Assembly: GCA_023511325.1 (NCBI GenBank)
Contig: JAIMBU010000055.1
Coordinates: forward strand, 1-9,541
Source: Gorillibacterium sp.
GTDB taxonomy: Bacteria; Bacillota; Bacilli; Paenibacillales; NBRC-103111
Direction: 5' to 3'
DNA: 9,541 nucleotides
The notes under the pieces were generated by a model that made no database searches, was not told where the DNA came from, and worked only from the letters and a program-made list of their open reading frames with translations. The position numbers were made by a program, and so were the translations under genes. Positions 1 to 5,456 of this stretch are shown here, piece by piece (the stretch's first letter is position 1; every line of letters starts with the position of its first letter).

Positions 1-38
1 CGATAAATGCATTGAAAGAAACAGGTGACAATAGTCTC

Positions 39-857
39 ATGGCCAAACGTTTTTTTCGTTTATTAACGGAACTGTCTTCTCGTAAGGGAATATCAAGGCT
101 GGCCGGAAGCCTTGCTGGCTCTCGTGTTAGCCGCAGGTTCATTCCTTGGTTCGCTCGAACCTACAATATCCCTCTAGATGATGCGGAGAAGAACGTAGAA
201 GAATATGCCACTTTAAATGACTTTTTCACACGGAGACTGAAGCCCGGACTTCGTCCGCTTGATCAAACAGAACATGCCCTGCTTAGTCCTGTCGATGCAC
301 TGATCACAGGTATCGGTCCGATTGAGCAAGGACAAATCCTCAATGTGAAGGGCCAGGATTATACGGTGAAGGAGTTGCTCAACAATTCTCCCCGTATGGT
401 GAATTATAAGGACGGATACTATTTTGTTTTGTATCTCAGTCCCAAGGATTATCACCGGATCCACTCACCTGCAACGGGTAAAATACTGGAGAAAGAGCAT
501 GTTCCAGGCAAGGTTTACCCGGTAAACGATTTCGGCTTGCGTTATATGACACGTGTGCTCAGTCGTAATGAGCGGCTTGTAACCTACATGCATTCCGAAT
601 TTGGAGAGCTTGCAATCGTCAAAGTTGGTGCGATGAATGTTAGTGGCATTCATTATGTTGATCCGCTTCCTGGTTCACTGACCGCAGGAGATGAACTCGC
701 TTACTTCCAGTTTGGTTCAACCATCGTCCTCTTGATCGAGAACGGCATCCTTGATAGTCGACCGGATCTAATGATTGGCAAGAAGGTACAGATGGGGGAA
801 TTACTCGGAATTCTGCATTCTAAAGCTTCCGGATGCTCAAATCAGCCGAAACTTTGA
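39..857 (+). CDS. psd: Phosphatidylserine decarboxylase, proenzyme
   Basis: This gene encodes the pyruvoyl-dependent enzyme that decarboxylates phosphatidylserine to phosphatidylethanolamine at the cytoplasmic membrane. Counting from the ATG at 39 (272 residues), it shows SPVDA (Asp86), RIHSP (His142) and, near the C-terminus, FGST with Ser227. These match the Asp-His-Ser triad of the family. Self-cleavage between Gly226 and Ser227 would give the beta chain and a pyruvoyl-capped alpha chain. The whole protein aligns well from memory with Bacillus subtilis Psd (263 residues). The frame is open to the window edge and a TTG at 12 is possible, but AGGTGA at 23-28 supports the ATG at 39. That site overlaps a TGA (26-28) in another frame, which may end an upstream gene such as pssA and suggest translational coupling. 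The family usually has SPVDG, so the Ala is a small departure. Function is secure; the start is less so. Confidence 0.93.
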   Translation: MAKRFFRLLTELSSRKGISRLAGSLAGSRVSRRFIPWFARTYNIPLDDAEKNVEEYATLNDFFTRRLKPGLRPLDQTEHALLSPVDALITGIGPIEQGQILNVKGQDYTVKELLNNSPRMVNYKDGYYFVLYLSPKDYHRIHSPATGKILEKEHVPGKVYPVNDFGLRYMTRVLSRNERLVTYMHSEFGELAIVKVGAMNVSGIHYVDPLPGSLTAGDELAYFQFGSTIVLLIENGILDSRPDLMIGKKVQMGELLGILHSKASGCSNQPKL

Positions 858-869
858 TTGCGATGTACC

Positions 870-900
870 AACCGTTGGTCATCAGCCAACGGTTTCTTTA
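870..900 (+). terminator. Rho-independent terminator after psd
   Basis: A perfect 9-bp stem (870-878 with 886-894) with a 7-base loop is followed by TTTCTTTA. It begins 12 bases after the psd stop codon and probably ends the psd transcript. It leaves only about 50 bases for a promoter of the next gene. Confidence 0.85.
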
Positions 901-952
901 TGGACATCCTTCTAATCTACCCTTGAAATTCTACATATAAGGAAGTGACCCT

Positions 953-2191
953 GTGTCTATCGCTATGAAGGGAAAGTCTCACCCTTCCTCTGAGACAGAA
1001 CAAACCGTCTATCGTATTCTGTTCGCTATCAGTTTTGTTCACCTGTTGAATGACTCCATTCAAGCAGTCATCCCAGCCATGAATCGGATTTTCCTCAATT
1101 CCATGCATTTGAACTTTACCCAGATTGGCTTCATCACCTTTTGTCTCAACATTACGGCTTCAATTATTCAGCCCTTAATCGGCATGTATTCCGATCGCAA
1201 GCCATTTCCCTGGCTATTACCGCTTGGTATGCTTTCGACATTGTCCGGCATGTTGCTACTTGCTCTGACACATAGCTATCCACTTGTTCTCGTTTCTGTC
1301 ATTCTGGTCGGACTAGGATCTGCCGTATTCCATCCGGAAAGCTCACGTGTAGCGAGCATGGCAGCGGGTAAACGTCGTGGCTTGGCGCAATCAATCTTTC
1401 AGGTAGGTGGTAACGGGGGACAAGCTCTAGCTCCGCTCTTCACATTATTTATTCTGGTTCCGCTCGGTCAGCCCGGTACGATCTGGTTCACGCTGGTGGC
1501 TGGAACAGCTGTTATTATCCAGATTTATGTTGCCCGTTGGTATGGTGAGCAGATCGCCATTCGCAATCGCAAACCGAAATTAGCTCGTGTCCGAATCGTC
1601 AGCAAGCAACGCAAGAAACAAATCGGATCGGCGCTTTCGATTCTCATCCTTCTTGTGTTCATCCGTTCCTGGTATCATGCCAGCATCCTCAATTATTACC
1701 CTTCCTTTGTGATCGAACACTTAGGGGTAAGTGAGAAGGCCGCACAGTATTTTCTCTTTGCGTTTCTGGCCTCGGGTGCAGCGGGAACATTCTTAGGTGG
1801 CCCTTTAGCTGACCGATTCGGTAAACGAAATGTGCTTTTCCTCTCTATGCTTGGTTCTGCTCCCTTCGCCTTAGCCTTGCCGTACGCACCACCGATTCTG
1901 GCCTTGGTATTGCTGCTGATCATCGGCTTTATTCTGTTATCCAGCTTTTCGGTCTCTGTGGTCTACGCACAAGAGCTGATTCCTGGCAAGATCGGTACCG
2001 TTTCCGGCTTGATCACCGGGCTTGCCTTTGGTCTTGGGGCAGTTGGTGCTGTGGCCCTTGGCCGGATGATTGACCTGACAAGCCTATCTCTCGTAATGAA
2101 GGTTTGTGCCTTTCTCCCGCTGCTTGGTATCATCACTTTTATCCTGCCGTCGGATCACAAGCTGCGAGAATGGGCTGAAGACGAAGCGTGA
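953..2191 (+). CDS. fsr: Fosmidomycin-resistance-type MFS efflux transporter
   Basis: This 412-residue protein of the major facilitator superfamily closely resembles Escherichia coli Fsr, a proton-coupled exporter giving fosmidomycin resistance. Shared stretches include LLNDSIQAVIPA (31-42), GSAVFHPESSRVASMAAG (122-139), GLAQSIFQVGGN (143-154), GGPLADRFGKR (282-292) and VYAQELIPGKIGTVSGL (337-353). Hydrophobic segments fit 12 membrane helices, with a basic cytoplasmic loop at about 203-223 between the two six-helix halves. The GTG start is chosen because AAGGAAGTGA lies at 939-948, close upstream; the in-frame ATG at 965 is too far from it. I found no convincing sigma-A promoter in the short gap after the psd terminator, so expression may depend on read-through or a weak promoter. 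Family membership is strong. The substrate is inferred, since many Fsr-like proteins have unknown natural substrates. Confidence 0.9.
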   Translation: MSIAMKGKSHPSSETEQTVYRILFAISFVHLLNDSIQAVIPAMNRIFLNSMHLNFTQIGFITFCLNITASIIQPLIGMYSDRKPFPWLLPLGMLSTLSGMLLLALTHSYPLVLVSVILVGLGSAVFHPESSRVASMAAGKRRGLAQSIFQVGGNGGQALAPLFTLFILVPLGQPGTIWFTLVAGTAVIIQIYVARWYGEQIAIRNRKPKLARVRIVSKQRKKQIGSALSILILLVFIRSWYHASILNYYPSFVIEHLGVSEKAAQYFLFAFLASGAAGTFLGGPLADRFGKRNVLFLSMLGSAPFALALPYAPPILALVLLLIIGFILLSSFSVSVVYAQELIPGKIGTVSGLITGLAFGLGAVGAVALGRMIDLTSLSLVMKVCAFLPLLGIITFILPSDHKLREWAEDEA

Positions 2192-2230
2192 TCGTATTTT
2201 TCATAAAAGTTTGGTCGTAAGAAAGCAAAA

Positions 2231-2263
2231 AACAGCCCGTCGGATAAGTCCGACAGGCTGTTT
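2231..2263. terminator. Bidirectional terminator between fsr and the sortase gene
   Basis: The arms at about 2234-2244 and 2249-2260 pair (CAGCC, one mismatch, then GTCGGA) around a TAAG loop. The A-run at 2227-2232 becomes a T-run when read leftward, so the hairpin is a strong terminator for the sortase gene, whose stop is only a few bases away. Read rightward it is followed by TTTCATTATAT, a weaker tail that can still serve fsr. Confidence 0.85.
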
Positions 2264-2265
2264 CA

Positions 2266-2928
2266 TTATATCTTGGCTTGCACGATGAGTCTGTGTGTCG
2301 CCTGGACGACAGGATCACAGGTAATCAACGTTAAAACCTGATCCGTATTATTGCTTTTCAGTACTGAGATGTCCGTCGGATCCACCAGCAACACTTTAAA
2401 TACTGTATATTCTACCTGCTTATTCTTCATTTGCAAGATGATTTTATCGCCAATCTCCAGTTCATTTAATCGGTTGAACAGCCTACCCTTGGTTCGTGAC
2501 CGATGTGCGGCGATTGCAGCATTGCCAATCTCGTCAAATGGTGTTGTCTCCGTCATATGCGTAGCGGCAAATTTCATATTCTGATTTGTTGCACCTTCAA
2601 GTACCGGCAGCTTTAAATTAATTTTGTCTATCCGCAGAATTACCTTTGCTTGTACGTCTGCCTCTTCTGTGTCTGTTGGCGAAGGACTTGCTTGTTGGGG
2701 TGCTACTGATGACTCCAACAATGATTCCTGCTCGAACACCAATGAAAGCCGATCATACTCCGCTTTCTTCTCTAGGGAAAGAGCTTCCTCATTGTTAGGC
2801 GAAACCTCCTGTTCGATTTGCTCCAGCAGATGCTTCTGCCGCAAATCGTTAAACCATTCTGAACCTCTCGGCCAGAGAATAACCATGATTCCACCAATGA
2901 TGAGAACATAGGATAGCTTTTTTAGCAT
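2266..2928 (-). CDS. Sortase, class D-like transpeptidase
   Basis: Sortases cut a C-terminal sorting motif (LPxTG-like) in exported proteins and attach them to the cell wall through a cysteine acyl-enzyme. The 220-residue product has an N-terminal membrane anchor (about 5-19). A charged linker (about 28-93), rich in Glu, Ser and Pro, spaces the enzyme from the membrane. The catalytic beta-barrel follows from about 95. His142 (AIAAHRS), Cys204 (TLITCDP) and Arg213 (THRLIVQ) form the expected triad. Architecture and length resemble Bacillus YhcS-like class D enzymes, which is a family-level inference. The ATG is preceded by TGGAGG (2935-2940) at good spacing, with a matching promoter further upstream. 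No gene with a sorting signal is visible nearby, so its substrates must lie elsewhere. A housekeeping role is likely but not shown. Confidence 0.92.
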   Translation of the reverse strand: MLKKLSYVLIIGGIMVILWPRGSEWFNDLRQKHLLEQIEQEVSPNNEEALSLEKKAEYDRLSLVFEQESLLESSVAPQQASPSPTDTEEADVQAKVILRIDKINLKLPVLEGATNQNMKFAATHMTETTPFDEIGNAAIAAHRSRTKGRLFNRLNELEIGDKIILQMKNKQVEYTVFKVLLVDPTDISVLKSNNTDQVLTLITCDPVVQATHRLIVQAKI

Positions 2929-3042
2929 AATGATCCTCCAAATAAGCTAAGACATTTGGTCAATGCTTAATCCGTATTTGCTTGATTCTTCATCGGTTCG
3001 ATTAGGCGATAATAAGTATCATATAGGGGGGCTTATTTAATT

Positions 3043-3071
3043 ATGATAATATTCTTCTCTAAAAGTATCAA
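3043..3071 (-). promoter_or_regulatory. Sigma-A promoter for the sortase gene
   Basis: Read leftward, TTGATA (3066-3071) and TATCAT (3043-3048) are separated by exactly 17 bases, and each box is one base from consensus. Transcription would start near 3036 and leave a leader of roughly 105 bases. A 6-bp inverted repeat (3011-3016 with 3032-3037) enclosing a run of six C residues in the RNA lies at the predicted 5' end. Confidence 0.7.
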
Positions 3072-3129
3072 CATAAGAAAATTCATTCTTGCGCTATCTA
3101 GCTGTTAGCATCTGCCGCTTTTTGACCGC

Positions 3130-3196
3130 AAAAAGACACCTCTTGAAATTTCATTGGGCTAACCCGAGGGTTTTCCAATGTCTATTCAAAGGGGTG
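3130..3196 (-). terminator. Long imperfect hairpin, probable terminator of the hydrolase-yezD transcript
   Basis: The segments 3137-3157 and 3175-3196 are imperfect inverted copies. Eleven pairs, counting one G-U and a one-base bulge, lie at the base; there is then a four-base internal mismatch and six pairs (CATTGG/CCAATG). The loop contains a further small hairpin (AACC/GGTT). In the leftward direction the stem is followed by GTC and five T residues (3130-3134), which fits an intrinsic terminator starting about 34 bases past the yezD stop. It is longer than most terminators, so a mobile-element remnant remains possible. Confidence 0.6.
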
Positions 3197-3230
3197 CATG
3201 AGCAACCTTGTTATTCATGCTGATCGGAAG

Positions 3231-3437
3231 CTAGCGTTTGCTTGCAGGATGCCCTCCAGCAGCATAGCCAAGAGTAGTCTTATCCGGAGTTGGATCAAAC
3301 CGTTTACGCTCGGTCCGCTCAATCTGAACGATTCTTCCATCGTGTACAATAATCTGTACCGTTCCGTATTCCAATCCGTTCAGCGTGGATGAGATTCGTT
3401 CCTTCCACAATTCATCAACTTCAAAAGGCTTTGCCAT
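3231..3437 (-). CDS. YezD-family small protein (DUF2292)
   Basis: The 68-residue product carries the DUF2292/YezD domain over about residues 8-47. The diagnostic run is GLEYGTVQIIVHDGRIVQIE (21-40), followed by RTERKRF (41-47). The family is small, soluble and of unknown biochemical function. In other bacteria it is sometimes found near sulfur-assimilation genes, but no such gene is visible here. A C-terminal tail of about 20 residues rich in Gly, Lys and Pro extends past the core. The start is fixed by a GGGGGAG site (3443-3449) immediately upstream, inside the 24-base gap to the hydrolase stop. The two genes are almost certainly one leftward operon. Family assignment is firm; the role is unknown. 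Confidence 0.85.
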   Translation of the reverse strand: MAKPFEVDELWKERISSTLNGLEYGTVQIIVHDGRIVQIERTERKRFDPTPDKTTLGYAAGGHPASKR

Positions 3438-3461
3438 TTCTACTCCCCCAATTGCCCAATA

Positions 3462-4262
3462 TCAAATGATATGACTTTCGCATTTTACCCCAGTCAACCA
3501 ATTGCTGGTTTTAGTGATGACATGCTGCATACTCTCTGCCGACGAGAAGGTATGACCCGCATCGCGGATGATCTCCTTGTCGCAGCTTCCACCCCGACGG
3601 ATACGAAAGATTTTCTGATAGAGGAAGCTATAATCAACCGGAATCACATCGTCTCCCGTTCCATGGGCAAGAAAGATCGAACCTGTAAACTTGCGGGCTT
3701 CCTGAAAAGGATGATGACTGGCTAACGAGTGAAAGAATCCCGCTGTAAGTCCATAGCCAAGATAATCTGCGCTACCTGTTGAAATGGCTTGATTATAAAC
3801 GTCCCGCCCAACGATGCGGACGATATCCCCGAAAGGGTTGGCAACAGGGGACCACAAGACGAGTCTGCTCACTCTTACATCGGAGGAAGCTGTCAGGATA
3901 GCTACAGCACCACCCAAGCTGTGACCAAGCAGGGTAACCTGATCAGTCTGGATACCCGGCATCGAAAGTGCATGATCCAGAACAAGACGAGTCTGTTCTA
4001 CCATGGCTTCTAGTCCACCTGCACCATAATCACCTTCACTCTCACCACAGCCGGCATAATCGAAGCGAAGCACGGCAAAACCAGCTTCACTCCACTTTCT
4101 CGCTGCTTTTACAAACAACCGATCAACGCCGATCCGACTACCCACAAATCCATGACAGATGACGACCAGAGGTAGCGGTTCAACCGAGGTATTGCCATCC
4201 GGTCGGTGATAAGTAGCTGCGAGCTCCCAGGCTCCATTGCGTATAATAAACGTGGTTTCCAT
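3462..4262 (-). CDS. Alpha/beta hydrolase (serine esterase/S33-like)
   Basis: This 266-residue cytoplasmic protein has the alpha/beta hydrolase fold. CHGFVGS (36-42) supplies the oxyanion region, RFDYAGCGES (66-75) is typical of the serine aminopeptidase S33/esterase group, and GHSLGG (113-118) holds the nucleophile Ser115. The acid is probably Asp204 or Asp205 (GTGDDVIP) and the base His237 (DAGHTFS). It has no signal peptide or membrane segment. The overall pattern recalls bacterial cinnamoyl/feruloyl-type or acyl-ester hydrolases, but the substrate cannot be read from sequence. The ATG has GGAGGAG (4270-4276) at good spacing. The gene is first in a two-gene unit with the yezD-like gene and has its own extended -10 promoter. 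Fold and triad are clear; substrate is unknown. Confidence 0.9.
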   Translation of the reverse strand: METTFIIRNGAWELAATYHRPDGNTSVEPLPLVVICHGFVGSRIGVDRLFVKAARKWSEAGFAVLRFDYAGCGESEGDYGAGGLEAMVEQTRLVLDHALSMPGIQTDQVTLLGHSLGGAVAILTASSDVRVSRLVLWSPVANPFGDIVRIVGRDVYNQAISTGSADYLGYGLTAGFFHSLASHHPFQEARKFTGSIFLAHGTGDDVIPVDYSFLYQKIFRIRRGGSCDKEIIRDAGHTFSSAESMQHVITKTSNWLTGVKCESHII

Positions 4263-4367
4263 AGGCCTTCTCCTCCGTTCTTATAGAAATTATCATCGAT
4301 AAAGCGAGGCAATTAGCCGTTTGATTATTTTATTTAATAAATCCATATTGGTTTACTTGGTATTATA

Positions 4368-4396
4368 AATATAACATTCCCTATTGGAGCCGTCAA
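4368..4396 (-). promoter_or_regulatory. Extended -10 sigma-A promoter for the hydrolase-yezD operon
   Basis: Read leftward, TTGACG (4391-4396) and TATATT (4368-4373) are separated by 17 bases, and TG stands one base before the -10 box. Both hexamers are one base off consensus. The predicted start is near 4361, giving a leader of about 100 bases. I did not find a clear terminator between the upstream EEP gene stop (4429) and this promoter, so read-through may also contribute. Confidence 0.75.
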
Positions 4397-4428
4397 TCCC
4401 CTCTAGAGCACAAAACCTCGCCAATTCA

Positions 4429-5106
4429 TTACCAACTCAAGTCGGCGACCACGGCGTGATGGTCGGAGGAATCGGTTTTCATCACATACGCCGTTTGTTT
4501 AACTGTCTCTACATTGGTATAAACATGATCAATTTCCCCGCCATAATATATCGTAGGAACTGCTTTTTTAAGCTGAGCCTTTCTCCAGTTTGGAGCTAAC
4601 TGCTGCATGAGCGGATGTACGGCGTTCATATTAAAATCACCTAAGAGGAAGGCCGGCTGCTCCAATTGCCCGAGAAGCTTTAATAGAACAGGAAATTGCC
4701 GTGCACGTTCCCTCTCCAAGAGTCCAAGATGGGTGTTTACTACGGTAATTACTTTACCTTCATCACCTAACTGCAGACGCACCACTAGAATACTTCTCCG
4801 CTCAGTTACGCCCTTGAGATAAGTAATCTGTTTCGATATGATGGGGTGTCTAGTGAGAATACCAATGCCATATTGCGTTAGCTTCAGATTAATACTCGGA
4901 GAAAAAGCCGTCTTCATCTCCAAGCTACGGCCGAGCCTCCGCAATTGATCTTGAATGCGGCTACGTGGATGGAAGCGATCCACCTCCTGCAAAGCGATAA
5001 CATCGACGTCCATCTTGCGAATGTCCTGGGCGATGCGCTCAATATCCGTTTTGCCATCTGTACCTTGACCATGATGAATGTTAAACGTAGCTACCTTTAA
5101 GCGCAT
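4429..5106 (-). CDS. Endonuclease/exonuclease/phosphatase (EEP) family hydrolase
   Basis: This 225-residue protein belongs to the metal-dependent DNase I/exonuclease III-like phosphoesterase superfamily. The family motifs occur in order: TFNIHHG (7-13, Asn9), ALQEVDR (38-44, metal ligand Glu41), YGIGILTRHP (79-88), VVNTHLG (122-128, Asn124 and His126), LLGDFNM (154-160, Asp157 and Asn159), IDHVY (192-196) and SDHHAVV (214-220, Asp215 and His216). It spans the catalytic domain only, without signal peptide, membrane segment or nucleic-acid-binding extension. The substrate could be a nucleic acid, a phospholipid or a sugar phosphate and cannot be chosen from sequence. GGGGGAAG (5110-5117) precedes the ATG. 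The hydrolase downstream has its own promoter, so this gene is probably a separate unit, possibly with the small ORF at 5161-5310. Confidence 0.9.
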   Translation of the reverse strand: MRLKVATFNIHHGQGTDGKTDIERIAQDIRKMDVDVIALQEVDRFHPRSRIQDQLRRLGRSLEMKTAFSPSINLKLTQYGIGILTRHPIISKQITYLKGVTERRSILVVRLQLGDEGKVITVVNTHLGLLERERARQFPVLLKLLGQLEQPAFLLGDFNMNAVHPLMQQLAPNWRKAQLKKAVPTIYYGGEIDHVYTNVETVKQTAYVMKTDSSDHHAVVADLSW

Positions 5107-5160
5107 CTGCTTCCCCCTGTATCATGACATCCAACAAAGCATTATTTTATTTTATCATAT

Positions 5161-5310
5161 TCATCCTCCATTATCCTCATTAGATGCTACCCTTAACGAA
5201 ATGATCGTAAAAAATGGCGAAAAGAACAACCCCTCGTCTACTAACTCAACTTTAGGATCGTTCTCCATTAAAACCATAATATGACTTACATCGGTGAGAA
5301 ATTCAATCAT
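5161..5310 (-). CDS. Possible small ORF, 49 residues, unknown
   Basis: An ATG at 5310 opens a 49-codon frame ending in TGA at 5161-5163, 54 bases before the EEP gene and on the same strand. It begins MIEFLTDVSHIMVLM, contains NDPKVELVDEG (17-27) and FFSPFFTIISLRV (29-41), and ends in an acidic tail. The codons have a coding look: about a third start with G, and the codon mix is balanced. The product reads like a small acidic protein with a helix followed by strands, not random translation. Against it, no good Shine-Dalgarno site precedes the ATG, I recognise no family, and it lies antisense to another ORF of similar length. If real, it is probably co-transcribed with the EEP gene. Confidence 0.4.
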   Translation of the reverse strand: MIEFLTDVSHIMVLMENDPKVELVDEGLFFSPFFTIISLRVASNEDNGG

Positions 5311-5375
5311 TTGATCACGTTTTTTTCGTTGTTTTCGCTAGAATTGATCATCATTCTTTAGCCGCGATATGAGTT

Positions 5376-5444
5376 TTCCGGGAGTGACGCTTTACTGCGA
5401 AGATGCTATAATGATTGCTAATACATCCCGTGATTCACCCGGAA
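5376..5444. repeat. Inverted repeat flanking the aminotransferase promoter
   Basis: TTCCGGG-AG-TGA (5376-5387) is matched in inverse by TCACCCGGAA (5435-5444), 10 bp with a two-base interruption. The left arm overlaps the -35 box and the right arm touches the ribosome site. A second small palindrome, GTGATTCAC (5430-5438), overlaps the right arm. This could be a repressor operator or a chance match; I know of no regulator that recognises it. Confidence 0.4.
5384..5412 (+). promoter_or_regulatory. Extended -10 sigma-A promoter for the aminotransferase gene
   Basis: A perfect TATAAT (5407-5412) is preceded by TGC, an extended -10 element. GTGACG (5384-5389) stands 17 bases upstream as a fair -35 box. 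Transcription would start near 5419, downstream of the upstream TTG start candidate at 5415, so translation must begin at the ATG at 5457. Confidence 0.8.
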
Positions 5445-5456
5445 GGAAGGAAGATC

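Larger units (their letters stand above)
2929..3230. other. Intergenic region without a convincing gene
   Basis: This 302-base stretch between the sortase start and the yezD-like stop holds the sortase ribosome site, its promoter and leader, and a hairpin block at 3118-3197. A rightward ORF beginning at 3198 runs antisense to the yezD-like gene and is not supported. I saw no recognisable riboswitch or RNA gene. Confidence 0.6.
5107..5456. other. Divergent intergenic region between the EEP gene and the aminotransferase
   Basis: The 350 bases between the two divergent genes contain the EEP ribosome site, the possible small ORF (5161-5310), a clear rightward promoter (5384-5412), an inverted repeat around it, and the aminotransferase ribosome site. 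I could not identify a convincing leftward promoter for the EEP gene. Candidates in the AT-rich stretch at 5145-5165 lack a matching -35 box. Confidence 0.55.

Noticed and set aside
895..952. Sigma-A promoter for fsr
   Set aside because: TTGAAA (923-928) has no -10 box at 16-18 bases, and other hexamer pairs have poor spacing, so no promoter is called.
1696..1923. Leftward 75-codon ORF inside fsr
   Set aside because: It is antisense to a well-supported transporter, and its basic, low-complexity translation is typical of the reverse strand of membrane-protein DNA.
2929..3060. Riboswitch in the sortase leader
   Set aside because: The leader is about 105 bases long, but I could not match it to a known riboswitch core. 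Only a short inverted repeat at the 5' end stands out.
3198..3392. Rightward 64-codon ORF beginning after AAAGGGGTGC
   Set aside because: It lies almost wholly antisense to the yezD-like gene, whose product has a recognisable domain. The apparent ribosome site is part of the terminator palindrome.
3471..4162. Several rightward ORFs inside the hydrolase gene
   Set aside because: All are antisense shadows of a gene with a complete catalytic triad, and their translations contain no recognisable motif.
4109..4312. Leftward 67-codon ORF overlapping the hydrolase start
   Set aside because: It overlaps the hydrolase in another frame, shows no family motif, and has a weaker start than the hydrolase ATG with its GGAGGAG site.
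5078..5284. Rightward 68-codon ORF overlapping the EEP start and the small ORF
   Set aside because: It begins antisense to the EEP coding region, has no ribosome site or recognisable domain, and its composition is less protein-like than the leftward small ORF covering the same stretch.
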